Assembly: GCF_004770145.1 (NCBI RefSeq)
Contig: NZ_RQFW01000022.1
Coordinates: 1 to 64,000 of the forward strand
Direction: 5' to 3'
Origin: Leptospira bourretii
GTDB lineage: Bacteria; Spirochaetota; Leptospiria; Leptospirales; Leptospiraceae
Length of the DNA stretch: 64,000 bases
The position numbers and the translations under genes are program-made. Positions 16,734 to 25,285 of this stretch are shown in pieces; the stretch's first letter is position 1; the number at the start of each line of letters is the position of its first letter. The notes below the pieces were generated by a model. That model was not told the origin of the DNA and searched no databases. It saw only the letters and a list, made by a program, of their open reading frames with translations.

Positions 16734-17581
16734 TAGACGATCCGCATCTTTTATTATTAGAAAATTCACTTGCTGGAAAAACAAAAGCGTTGGAAGAACT
16801 AATTCAAATCTTCCAACCAAAGTTGTTTTCTTTGGCATTGAAGTTTTTATGGAATCCAGAAGATGCGGAAGACGCCACTCAAGAAATTTTAGTCAAAGTC
16901 ATTACAAACTTAAGTGGCTTTCGAAAGGAAAGTAAACTTTCCACTTGGATCTATCGAATTGCAAGCAATCATTTGATCAATCTGCAGAAATCAAAAATGG
17001 AACAAAGGAAGGTTCATTTAAGAGCCGTTCGTGAAGAATTACACCGAACACAATTCACCTACACCCCAAGTCCAGAAGAAGGGGAAAATTCTCCAAAACT
17101 TTCGGAAATGATTTTACATGTTCAAGTTGCTTGCACCTATGCTATGTTACAAGGCCTTTCAAGACCCTACAGAATGGCATATCTATTAGGAGAAGTATTC
17201 CAAACTTCTAGTGAAGAAGGGGCTTGGGTTATGGGAATTCGCTCCGAAACCTTTCGCCAAAAGTTGTCCAGATCAAGAAAACAAATGGAAACGTTTCTCG
17301 GAAAAGAATGTAGTTTAACCAAAGCAGACAACCCTTGTCACTGCAAAGATCGTGTCACTTATGCTACAAAAAGAGGTAGGATCAAATCCTATCTAAAACT
17401 TTCAGAACAAATGAAAATAGATGGAAGATGGAAAGAAACCAAACCTATGATGGCAAATACCTCCAAAATCAGAAAAGCAGCAGAAGTATTTCGCAATCAT
17501 CCAGAGTTTTTACCAAAAAAAAACCAATTAGAAAATATTAAATCGTTATTAAACAACTCGTTTCCACTCACGGCTCGGTGA
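16730..17581 (+). CDS. ECF-type RNA polymerase sigma factor
   Basis: The 283-residue product has sigma region 2 (about residues 20-90: E-D-A-E-D-A-T-Q-E-I-L-x-K and S-T-W-I-Y-R-I-A-S-N) and region 4 (about 135-190, ending I-R-S-E-T-F-R-Q-K-L-S-R-S-R). It also has a C-terminal extension of about 90 residues, longer than a minimal ECF factor. This extension begins with C-S-x8-C-H-C-K-D-R, possibly metal- or redox-binding. No anti-sigma gene is adjacent; the coupled DUF1304 membrane protein upstream is the only candidate partner. Its 3' end overlaps the convergent AraC gene by 33 bp. Target genes are unknown. Confidence 0.85.
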   Translation: MIDDPHLLLLENSLAGKTKALEELIQIFQPKLFSLALKFLWNPEDAEDATQEILVKVITNLSGFRKESKLSTWIYRIASNHLINLQKSKMEQRKVHLRAVREELHRTQFTYTPSPEEGENSPKLSEMILHVQVACTYAMLQGLSRPYRMAYLLGEVFQTSSEEGAWVMGIRSETFRQKLSRSRKQMETFLGKECSLTKADNPCHCKDRVTYATKRGRIKSYLKLSEQMKIDGRWKETKPMMANTSKIRKAAEVFRNHPEFLPKKNQLENIKSLLNNSFPLTAR

Positions 17582-18445
17582 ATTTCCATAAATTCGTTTA
17601 TAAGCTTTTGAAAAAGAAAAAGCTGACGCATAACCGACATTTTGTGCAACTTCCTCCAATCCGATATTCCCTTTTTGAAATAATTCTTTTGCCTTTTCCA
17701 TTCTAAGTTTTGTCAGATACTCCATTGGAGGAATACCCAAAACATCTCGAAATCGGTTGGCAAGATTTGCCCGAGAAACTCCAGTTTCTTTAGCTAAGGA
17801 TTCGATTGTCCATTCTTTGCTATATCCATTGTGCAACTTTTCCAACGCATACAATACCAACGTGTCATGGAAAGCTTTGATCCATCCGACTTGTGAATTG
17901 ACATGATTGTTTAACCACATTCTCAACATATAATATAACAAAATGTCGGTTAATCTTTGTACGATTAAATCAGTTCCTAAATTCAATTCTAATTCTCGAG
18001 AAAGGATTTGAATGATGTCTCCGAGTGCATGATGAGCTTGAATCGTTTCATACGGAATATGTATATACTCCGGTAGTTCCAAAAACAATGGGTGGACAGG
18101 TCCCGGTGGGACTTCGTATCTCACTGAAACAAAAGTAGTGACTGGATTTTCATTTTTTATCTGTGTTTTCTTTTCACCTAAGAAACGTTCAATGGTAACT
18201 ACTTTTGCTTTCGGATCAGATAAAAGTTCGTGATTGGTTCCCCGGGTGATAAAAATCAGATCCCCTTTATGTAAAGGTATCGTCGTATTTCCCATTCTCG
18301 CATAACAACTGCCTTGTGTTACGACATGGAATCCCCCACTCTTTTCACAAGGGAAATGAAATCCAAAACTTTGGTAAATTTGGCCTTTGGAAAGTAGGTC
18401 ATTTGTCCAACCGGCAGAGGAGAGAATATCCGATAGTAGATCCAT
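17549..18445 (-). CDS. AraC-family regulator with N-terminal cupin (AraC_binding-type)
   Basis: The 298-residue regulator begins M-D-L-L-S-D-I-L, the usual opening of AraC proteins with a cupin_6 sensor domain, so I use the ATG at 18445; the frame extends to a TTG at 18472. The cupin covers about residues 1-170 (C-E-K-S-G-G-F-H, L-H-K-G-D-L-I-F-I). The two HTH units follow (E-T-G-V-S-R-A-N-L-A-N-R-F-R; V-G-Y-A-S-A-F-S-F-S-K-A-Y-K-R). It is divergent from the NmrA-like oxidoreductase gene at 18593, the standard layout for a local regulator and its target. Confidence 0.85.
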   Translation of the reverse strand: MDLLSDILSSAGWTNDLLSKGQIYQSFGFHFPCEKSGGFHVVTQGSCYARMGNTTIPLHKGDLIFITRGTNHELLSDPKAKVVTIERFLGEKKTQIKNENPVTTFVSVRYEVPPGPVHPLFLELPEYIHIPYETIQAHHALGDIIQILSRELELNLGTDLIVQRLTDILLYYMLRMWLNNHVNSQVGWIKAFHDTLVLYALEKLHNGYSKEWTIESLAKETGVSRANLANRFRDVLGIPPMEYLTKLRMEKAKELFQKGNIGLEEVAQNVGYASAFSFSKAYKRIYGNSPSREWKRVV

Positions 18446-18592
18446 TCCTCCATTTTTCTCAAATTTACCCAAAAGTCTATCATTTTATACGATTGGATAT
18501 ATTTTTAATATTTTACGACATAGACAGTATAAAAAATCTCCGGTATGATAGAGAAACAATAAAGGATTTAAATCCGAAATCGAGGATACGTT

Positions 18593-19441
18593 ATGAAAGT
18601 ATTTGTTTATGGTGGTTCAGGACTTGTTGGGGGCCATCTCGTTACCGAATTACAAAAACAGGGGCACGAAGTTTGGGCTGGATCCAGAAAACCCGAGTCT
18701 CAAAAAAGCAGTGCCAATTTGCATTGGGTATTTGCTGATTCATCTAACCTCACAAAAGGACTAGAAGTTTTGGAACAAGTGGATGCCGCTTATTTTTTAA
18801 GTCCTCCTGGCCAAACCAACCAATACGAAATCCTTTCTCCATGGATTGAAAAAGCAAAACAAGTTCGCCTAAAAAAATTAGTTCTTATGACCGCAATGGG
18901 TGTGGACCATGCACCACCAGAAGCTCCATTTCGCAAAACCGAGATTTTACTCGAAGGTGCAGGGATTCCATGGAATATCATTCGACCTAACTGGTTTATG
19001 CAAAACTTTCATACTTTTTGGATCGCAGGTATCAAACAAGATCAGAAAATTTATTTTCCTGGTGGGAATGCAAAAACAAGTTTTATCGATGCAAGAGATA
19101 TTGCATCTGTTGCTGCCGTTCTTCTTACTACAACAAAGTATGATAACCAAGCCTTCACTTTGACTGGCCCAGAATCCATTGATCATAATGAAGTTGCCAA
19201 ACACTTAACAAACGTAAGTGGAAAGAATATTGAATATGTTGATGTTGATCCAAAAGTTTTTGAATCTTCACTTGTTTCTGCTGGATTATCAAAAGATTAT
19301 GCGGCATTTCTTGTGATGATCGCTGGAGCTTTGAAAGAAGGATTTTCTGCCCCAATTCTTGACACTGTCAAAACCTTAACAGGAAAAAATCCGATCTCTT
19401 TTGCAGAATACGCAAAAGATTTCGCAAGTTCTTGGAAATAA
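18593..19441 (+). CDS. NmrA-like / atypical SDR NAD(P)-binding oxidoreductase
   Basis: The 282-residue cytosolic protein has an N-terminal Rossmann motif, G-G-S-G-L-V-G-G-H-L (residues 8-17). It also has the I-I-R-P-N-W-F-M-Q-N-F segment and D-A-R-D-I-A-x-V-A of NmrA-like atypical short-chain dehydrogenases (SDR_a, similar to NAD(P)H:quinone oxidoreductase QorB types). No Tyr-x-x-x-Lys catalytic pair is obvious. It probably binds NAD(P)H; the substrate is unknown. It is divergently transcribed from the cupin-AraC regulator, which likely controls it. Confidence 0.8.
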   Translation: MKVFVYGGSGLVGGHLVTELQKQGHEVWAGSRKPESQKSSANLHWVFADSSNLTKGLEVLEQVDAAYFLSPPGQTNQYEILSPWIEKAKQVRLKKLVLMTAMGVDHAPPEAPFRKTEILLEGAGIPWNIIRPNWFMQNFHTFWIAGIKQDQKIYFPGGNAKTSFIDARDIASVAAVLLTTTKYDNQAFTLTGPESIDHNEVAKHLTNVSGKNIEYVDVDPKVFESSLVSAGLSKDYAAFLVMIAGALKEGFSAPILDTVKTLTGKNPISFAEYAKDFASSWK

Positions 19442-19454
19442 ATCTGAATCAGAT

Positions 19455-20630
19455 TTATGGAGAAACTAAGATACGGTTGGCGGCACCGCCAGCCGGGTCT
19501 TCTAAAATATTTCTCAGTAATAATTTTTGAAACGGCAAAAAAGTTGAACCACTTACATTTACATGTTTTTTATAGAATTTTTTTGTTGGGATGACTGTCT
19601 TTTGTTTTAAAGTTATGGGATCATAAATATGTAACCCAGAATTTCTTACCCAAACGAGTTCCCCATCTTTCCAAAATCCCAATTTATGACCGTGGGTACC
19701 CCATTTTGATGTTTTGATATCGGAAAGATTATCCGTATTGTACTTTCGAACTTCTCCAGTGTCAGAAGCGGCTATATACAAAAACTTTCCATCTTTTGAG
19801 AAACTAATTCCATATGGCGTGGATGGTATAGAAAGCTTCAATAAAGAGTCCGAGTTTATTTTGTATAAGTATCCCGTTGGATTTCTGTTTTGGAATGCTT
19901 CCGCATAACTTGCGATCAAAATTTGTTTTGAATCAGGATGGAATTCTGGTGTGTAGGGATAAAATTTAGATTTATATTCCTGTAATTTTGTTAAATTTTG
20001 ATTTTGTATTTTATAGATAAAAGCAGTGACATCTTCTGATTCATCATCCTTTAGATCATTGTCAACGGCAAAAGTAAAATAACCAGTATTATCTTCTTGT
20101 GAATATCCAATCGCCGAACTTTGTGCAAAAGATTTTTTATCATCTTTTCCAATTTCATAAATGAATTCAACTACATCAATATTGTTAGTTGCTAAATCCC
20201 AACCCATAAAAAAATACCGTTTGGTATTTATTGATTTGTCTTTGTTTTCAATCACAAAACCTGCCCGCTTTGTTGTTTCATCATAAAACAAAAATTCATA
20301 CACAGTTAAAGGTAATCTCTTACCTTTTGTTTCTATTTGGCCAAGAAATTGCGTAGGGTGATTCTGATAATAAATTTCCAGAGGAATGGGACGATAAATC
20401 CGTGTTTTAGATATTGTATCATAAAAATACAATCCTGGTTCATCAAAATCTGCAGTTTTTCCTAGATAGATCCACTTACCTGAATTGACAAAAAAAGGAG
20501 AGTTTCCCTCAACAAACGTTGGCCGTACATTAAAATCGGTAGCAAAAGAAAATTCTGATTCCACTTGTTGAGCCGATACCGAATAAACAAAAACCATCAT
20601 GGAAAAATAGAATAAATACAATCGGTTCAT
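19455..20630 (-). CDS. Secreted WD40-like beta-propeller protein
   Basis: I start it at the ATG at 20630, with AAGGAG 7-8 bases upstream, giving 391 residues with an N-terminal signal ending S-V-S-A (cleavage near residue 20). The rest has repeated beta-strand units, including F-H-P-D-S-K-Q-I-L-I-A and I-S-F-S-K-D-G-K-F-L-Y-I-A-A-S-D-T-G, which match WD40/YncE-type periplasmic propellers. Function unknown; periplasmic location inferred. It is convergent with the oxidoreductase gene (13 bases between stops) and divergent from paralogue 4. Confidence 0.7.
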   Translation of the reverse strand: MNRLYLFYFSMMVFVYSVSAQQVESEFSFATDFNVRPTFVEGNSPFFVNSGKWIYLGKTADFDEPGLYFYDTISKTRIYRPIPLEIYYQNHPTQFLGQIETKGKRLPLTVYEFLFYDETTKRAGFVIENKDKSINTKRYFFMGWDLATNNIDVVEFIYEIGKDDKKSFAQSSAIGYSQEDNTGYFTFAVDNDLKDDESEDVTAFIYKIQNQNLTKLQEYKSKFYPYTPEFHPDSKQILIASYAEAFQNRNPTGYLYKINSDSLLKLSIPSTPYGISFSKDGKFLYIAASDTGEVRKYNTDNLSDIKTSKWGTHGHKLGFWKDGELVWVRNSGLHIYDPITLKQKTVIPTKKFYKKHVNVSGSTFLPFQKLLLRNILEDPAGGAANRILVSP

Positions 20631-20827
20631 AACCAAACTCCTTGCCGTTTTTATATGGTAGAATACACTACAAGAATGCAATTTTTTTACAACCATTGTT
20701 TACAATTTTTTTCCTAAAACCAAAACAACTACTGAAATAAATGAAAAAGTAAATCCATTTACAAAAACCAATCGTCACCTAACCCTTGCGACAATCATAT
20801 GGTTATATCCTTTTTTGGTTTATCAAT

Positions 20828-22327
20828 ATGTTGCGTATCTTTTCTACTTTTACAATTTTGATTTTACTATTTTGCTGCAAATTAAACCTGAACAACCCAA
20901 ATGATCCGGCTACGAATGATTTTTGGTTACGAAACCTCATCCAAACAGCTCTTTTAAACAACGGTTGTTCCAATTTTTCACAGTGGAACAGAAGTTATGG
21001 TTCAGGAGCTTATTCTACCTTTGGTTCTGACTTCCAATTTTTACCAAATGGGGACATCGTTGTAGTAGGAATTACAGAAGATCCGATCATATCGGGAGAG
21101 TCAATGGGAGTGACTGGATCTTTTGTAGGAACACCCGGTTTGACTAAAAACTTTTTTATGATGCGCCTTTCTAGAAACAATGGCGACATCCAATGGATTG
21201 ATTATTTAGGGGAGGCTTATAGTTCACTGAACTTCAACCCGAGGCTACATTTATACTCTAACGGTGATTTGGCTGTCAGTTTTCTTGCCTATGGGTCTGG
21301 ACATTTACTTCCATCTAATCTTTCACCAAAAGCAGACGGGGAAATGTCAGTTTATTTAGGAAGGCACAGGGGTGATGGAAGTCGGGTTTGGTATACTTAT
21401 TTGGATACAGTGGCTTTAGGAATTTATTTAGTCACTACTATCGATAGTTTTGATAGGATTCATTTTTTTACGGCTGTAGAAGGATCCTTTGGCCATACGC
21501 CATTCTCAGAACTACCTCCAATACAAAATAGTTCTTTGGGTAGTTCAAGTGATACTGACATATTGTACGGAAGTGTGGATCCTTACGGGAATGGATTATT
21601 CCAAAGATACATTACAAGTTCCGGAAATGATTTTGGATTTAATGTATCTTACTCGAATGGATATATCTATTTATCAGGAACAACCGATAGAAGTGTAGAA
21701 GGAACCACTCACCCGAATCCTGGTACGCAGCTTCCGTATATAACAAAGTTTAATATCCTTAGTGGCATTAGAGAGATGTTTGTCTATACTGGTTACACAA
21801 GTGCCACTTATGGAGATACTAGACAAATTGTAGTCTCAGGTACATCAATCTTACAACTTTTAACAACAAATTTATCATGGAGTTCCGTGATAAAAGAACC
21901 AATTCAGAGTGATACTCAACATTATGCCTTTGCGCAGTACAATTTGAACGGTGGTTTGGAATGGATATCTTTTTTAGGATCTGATAGTGGTGACGTTCCT
22001 AACTTTGAGGAACCACCAACTTTACTTGATTCTAAAGGGTTTTGGCGAAACCGCTCTCGAGTCCCGAATACTTATGATCGTTATAGTTCAGGTGCCAGTG
22101 TCACAACGGGAACAGGATCTGGAACATATCAAATTGCAGATGTTTGGATACGTCCCAATGGTATCTTTGATAGAATTCGATATTCTTCTAACTTAGGTGG
22201 AACAGAATCCAAACGTACAGACCAGATGAAAGAACTATGTACTGGCAAAATTGGATTTATGGACAAAGTGTTCACTACAGCAAGTGAATCGCCATCACGA
22301 TTAGGATTTCAAACTTTAGAAGAATAA
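20828..22327 (+). CDS. LNNPxD-tag lipoprotein, paralogue 4
   Basis: Starting at the ATG at 20828 gives 499 residues with the signal ending L-F-C-C (Cys17 the likely acylated residue) and then K-L-N-L-N-N-P-N-D-P. Cys47 and a C-terminal Cys (K-E-L-C-T-G-K-I) keep the family pattern. It is closest to paralogue 1, with which it shares S-Y-G-x-G-A/T-Y, F-F/L-M-R-L/V-S and T-G-T-G-S-G-x-Y-x-x-A-D-V. It lies 4.6 kb beyond paralogue 3, across unrelated genes, so the cluster has been interrupted. Confidence 0.75.
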   Translation: MLRIFSTFTILILLFCCKLNLNNPNDPATNDFWLRNLIQTALLNNGCSNFSQWNRSYGSGAYSTFGSDFQFLPNGDIVVVGITEDPIISGESMGVTGSFVGTPGLTKNFFMMRLSRNNGDIQWIDYLGEAYSSLNFNPRLHLYSNGDLAVSFLAYGSGHLLPSNLSPKADGEMSVYLGRHRGDGSRVWYTYLDTVALGIYLVTTIDSFDRIHFFTAVEGSFGHTPFSELPPIQNSSLGSSSDTDILYGSVDPYGNGLFQRYITSSGNDFGFNVSYSNGYIYLSGTTDRSVEGTTHPNPGTQLPYITKFNILSGIREMFVYTGYTSATYGDTRQIVVSGTSILQLLTTNLSWSSVIKEPIQSDTQHYAFAQYNLNGGLEWISFLGSDSGDVPNFEEPPTLLDSKGFWRNRSRVPNTYDRYSSGASVTTGTGSGTYQIADVWIRPNGIFDRIRYSSNLGGTESKRTDQMKELCTGKIGFMDKVFTTASESPSRLGFQTLEE

Positions 22328-22380
22328 AGTTTGTTCCTCTGTTTTACATAAAATGAAAATGGAGAATAATCTCCCTTCTA

Positions 22381-22791
22381 CTATAGACAAAACTCGATTT
22401 TTTTTAATTCGGCAGATAACCAGTCTGCTGATTTGGTTTCTTTTCCATCCACAAATTTAATTTGGTAAGCAGTTCCTGAAAGAAACGATTTGGAAGCAAT
22501 TTTTTCGATGAATAGTTTGGCGGTCCATTCCTTAGGGTCTGGAGCAAAAAAGGAGTTTTTCGCTTCTTTCAATTTGTAACGAAGGTGTTTCTCTGCCTCT
22601 TCCGCTGTATGTGATTCTCCATTCCGAATGAAACTCCCTTGGAGCAATCCAACTTTTTTTAAAAGTTTTTCTATTTTTTCTTCTTCAGTGAGAGGTAAAC
22701 AAACATTAGATTTGCTTGTCACATTTGAAACTCCAATTACAAAAAACAAAACAATGGCCGTCAAATACCATAGGAATCCATGAAACTTCAT
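22381..22791 (-). CDS. DUF5329-family secreted protein
   Basis: The 136-residue protein has an N-terminal signal or anchor (residues 1-27). The mature part matches DUF5329: T-E-E-E-K-I-E-K-L-L, then F-I-R-N-G-E-S-H-T-A-E-E-A-E-K-H-L, then F-I-E-K-I-A-S-K-S-x-L-S-G and a terminal W-L-x-x-x-L-K-K-I-E. Family function is unknown. It is divergent from the TetR gene, and two TGAC-N5-GTCA operators lie in the shared promoter region, so it is probably the TetR target. Confidence 0.75.
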   Translation of the reverse strand: MKFHGFLWYLTAIVLFFVIGVSNVTSKSNVCLPLTEEEKIEKLLKKVGLLQGSFIRNGESHTAEEAEKHLRYKLKEAKNSFFAPDPKEWTAKLFIEKIASKSFLSGTAYQIKFVDGKETKSADWLSAELKKIEFCL

Positions 22792-22828
22792 AAACCTTCC
22801 CTCATTTGTATCACTTCAATCTTCTTTC

Positions 22829-22883
22829 TGACTATAAGTCAAATATAAATGACTGATGGTTGTTTTAAATTGACCTTTAGTCA
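22829..22883. promoter_or_regulatory. Paired TetR operators
   Basis: TGACTATAAGTCA (22829-22841) and TGACCTTTAGTCA (22871-22883) are two 13-bp near-palindromes of the form TGAC-N5-GTCA, spaced 42 bp apart (four helical turns). They lie between the divergent DUF5329 and TetR genes. The second overlaps a TTGACC hexamer that could be a -35. Binding by the adjacent TetR is an inference. Confidence 0.65.
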
Positions 22884-22934
22884 ATAAGACATTTTTTTCT
22901 AGCATATTTATTAGGATTCTCCTACTCTGGAGGT

Positions 22935-23606
22935 ATGAGTCGCCTTTCGGTTGCAGAACGTTCGCCCAAAAAACGAGCCGTATTGGAAAAAGATAAACTT
23001 TCCAAACGAACATCAATTCTTCAATCAGCGGCCTTCCTTTTGCAAAAAAAAGACTGGGCTGAACTTTCAATGGATGAAGTTGCAAAACGAGCCAAAATAG
23101 CAAAAGGAACATTGTATTTATATTTCCCTACCAAAGAAGATCTCTGTCTTCGTGTCCATATCGCAGATTATGAAGCATGGTTTTTAGATATGGAATTGTT
23201 TCTTACTGAAACTAAAAACATCGATGCTGAAGGATTTTCGAAATGGTTTGTTGAATCTATGGATCGACATATTCGTTTTTTAAAACTCCTACCCATTGTT
23301 CCAACGATATTAGAAAAAAATGCAAGTGTTGAAACCATTAAGGAATTTAAACTGAGTTTAAAAGCACAAATTTTTAAAATTCTTCCATTGCTTATCAAAA
23401 CTTTTCCTTTTCTCAATGAACAATCAGGTTTTTTATTTTTGATGCAATGTCATGCATTGGCAGTTGGATCTTGGTCTCACGGTTTTCCTTCCCAACAAGT
23501 TCGAGAAGCGGTAAAAGACGATGGATTGGATATATTTGTCTTAGATTTTAAAAGTTTTATTAGTACATCTATTTTGACACTTCTAAATGGAATCAAATCC
23601 CCTTAA
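22935..23606 (+). CDS. TetR-family transcriptional regulator
   Basis: The 223-residue repressor has a TetR N-terminal HTH at about residues 28-75 (M-D-E-V-A-K-R-A-K-I-A-K-G-T-L-Y-L-Y-F-P-T-K-E-D-L). The helical C-terminal domain is of the type that binds small ligands. CTGGAGGT precedes the ATG. It is divergent from the DUF5329 gene, with paired operators between them, so autoregulation is likely. Its stop codon (TAA, 23604-23606) overlaps that of the convergent downstream gene in a shared TTAA. Confidence 0.85.
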   Translation: MSRLSVAERSPKKRAVLEKDKLSKRTSILQSAAFLLQKKDWAELSMDEVAKRAKIAKGTLYLYFPTKEDLCLRVHIADYEAWFLDMELFLTETKNIDAEGFSKWFVESMDRHIRFLKLLPIVPTILEKNASVETIKEFKLSLKAQIFKILPLLIKTFPFLNEQSGFLFLMQCHALAVGSWSHGFPSQQVREAVKDDGLDIFVLDFKSFISTSILTLLNGIKSP

Positions 23607-25285
23607 TACATTCCTGAATAAATTTGATTTTTTATTTTTTGTTTCAAACTAGAATCAGTGACAGGAACTCGTTTTTTTTCTGACCAGTCCATTTGGATTA
23701 ATTGGTCTCGATCACTATGATAAATATACTTTTTATCTTTTATAACCCAAGATTTTTGAATTTCCGAATTCCAAGTTTTCAAAAATAAATTTGGTTGGTA
23801 ATTGGGATGAAAAAAATCTGCTTCTAAATTGTTTTTAATTTTCCCACTATTCGTTTCTAACAAATGTAAAATGGTATCTTTAAAATCGACTGAAGTTCCG
23901 AGTTTTGGAACGTAAATTTGACCGGATTTTATAAAGTACAACAAAAACGGTACATCAGTTTCCTGATTGTACAACGAATAGTTGTGAGCATGTGCTCCTT
24001 CTTCACCAAACGATTCACCATGATCTGCCGTTAAGATCAAAACAGTTTCTCTTGATGAGTTATCTTTCCAAAACGAAATAATTGAATCGATAACTGCAAG
24101 TTCTTCTCTCAAAGATGCCTCATAACGAATCAAAGGTGAATCCCATTGACTCTGAGAATTTTCATTTGTCACAAAATATGGACTATGCGTTTGACTGAGT
24201 CCAATCAAAACAAATAAAGGTTTTTTTTCTGCCCCAAACATTTGTTTCATTGCAGAAAGGACAACTCGGTCATCCATCCCCCAACTAAATGTGGGATAAA
24301 GTTTTCCATATTTTTCTTCCAAATAAGATTTATCCCGAACTGTTTGAAAAATTTGCGGAAAAAAAAGATCCATCCCTTCAAAGTAAAGTGACTGAGTATA
24401 AATCATAAAGGTTTCATAACCGTATAAATTCTCTAATTGTTTAGGAAGATTCAATTGCAAAAGAGAATCATTAAATGTCAAACGAGTGGTTTGTAATTGT
24501 GAATCCCCAGTTAACCAAGTAAAAATACTTTTAGAAGTATGTGGCATAGGAATCCAAAAATGAGAATCTTGTAGAACCGAAAAATCAATATAATTTGATT
24601 TAGTTTTTACTAAATGTTTTCTTCCGACTCCTTCTAACATAACCAAAACAATATTGGGTCGTCCAGAGATTGACTCTAAAAAGTTTTTTCCTCTCGAAAT
24701 TTGTTGGTTTGTATTTGTATTCAAATGACTCGAAGTTTTTTTCCGTTCCGAATCAAAACGAAGGACCAAAACAAAAATAAGACCAAATAACAAAATATAA
24801 GTGACTATTTTACGATTTTTGAAAAATAAAACAAAAAATCCCATCCCTAAAGTGATCCATTGCCATACTTGCCACTGGTAGAAAAAATTTTGGATATCCG
24901 AATACAAATGATTGATATGATTCAAAAAATAGAAAACAATTTCAAAGGTTAATGCAGTTTGATAAACTTCTTGGTATCCCAGAACAACCAAAAAGAGAAA
25001 CCATAAGAACACTCGAATCATAATTTTTAAAAGGCGCTTATCTTTCTGATTTTGATTAAGATAAAAATCTAAACTCACAGATAAAACTGCTAATAAGGTC
25101 ACACAAAGTCCGTGAAAATAAATCCAAACGCCAAAAGAAAGAATAATAGGGCCTTGGAAAAAATACAAAAGTAAGTATAAAAGGGTCATCGGTGAATTTT
25201 CACTTTGAACGAACGATTTCCAGTTTATTAATTTTTCTTTATCTAACTTCAAAATCAACTGACGCCTTTTTTTGTTCTCCATCAT
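23603..25285 (-). CDS. Membrane-anchored sulfatase/phosphotransferase-fold protein (LTA-synthase-like)
   Basis: The 560-residue protein has about five transmembrane segments in residues 35-175 and an extracytoplasmic alkaline-phosphatase-fold domain from about 208. The domain opens R-P-N-I-V-L-V-M-L-E-G (metal ligand Glu218) and has a likely nucleophile at Thr250/Ser251 in P-H-T-S-K-S, ending L-T-G. Near its end is A-D-H-G-E-S-F-G-E-E-G. The formylglycine motif C/S-x-P-S-R is absent, so a phospho-group transferase acting on lipid or glycan is more likely than a sulfatase. The start overlaps the pbpC 3' end by 47 bp (a later Met is at 25189). Last gene of the A2M-PBP1C operon. Confidence 0.75.
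   Translation of the reverse strand: MMENKKRRQLILKLDKEKLINWKSFVQSENSPMTLLYLLLYFFQGPIILSFGVWIYFHGLCVTLLAVLSVSLDFYLNQNQKDKRLLKIMIRVFLWFLFLVVLGYQEVYQTALTFEIVFYFLNHINHLYSDIQNFFYQWQVWQWITLGMGFFVLFFKNRKIVTYILLFGLIFVLVLRFDSERKKTSSHLNTNTNQQISRGKNFLESISGRPNIVLVMLEGVGRKHLVKTKSNYIDFSVLQDSHFWIPMPHTSKSIFTWLTGDSQLQTTRLTFNDSLLQLNLPKQLENLYGYETFMIYTQSLYFEGMDLFFPQIFQTVRDKSYLEEKYGKLYPTFSWGMDDRVVLSAMKQMFGAEKKPLFVLIGLSQTHSPYFVTNENSQSQWDSPLIRYEASLREELAVIDSIISFWKDNSSRETVLILTADHGESFGEEGAHAHNYSLYNQETDVPFLLYFIKSGQIYVPKLGTSVDFKDTILHLLETNSGKIKNNLEADFFHPNYQPNLFLKTWNSEIQKSWVIKDKKYIYHSDRDQLIQMDWSEKKRVPVTDSSLKQKIKNQIYSGMY

Noticed and set aside
20774..20795. Fourth copy of the dispersed repeat
   Set aside because: Only about 11 bases (TCACCTAACCC) match module 2; the GAGGCGCCC end is missing, so chance similarity cannot be excluded.
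23603..25285. Calling the alkaline-phosphatase-fold protein a sulfatase
   Set aside because: The C/S-x-P-S-R formylglycine motif is missing; Thr/Ser nucleophile and membrane topology fit phosphotransferases better.
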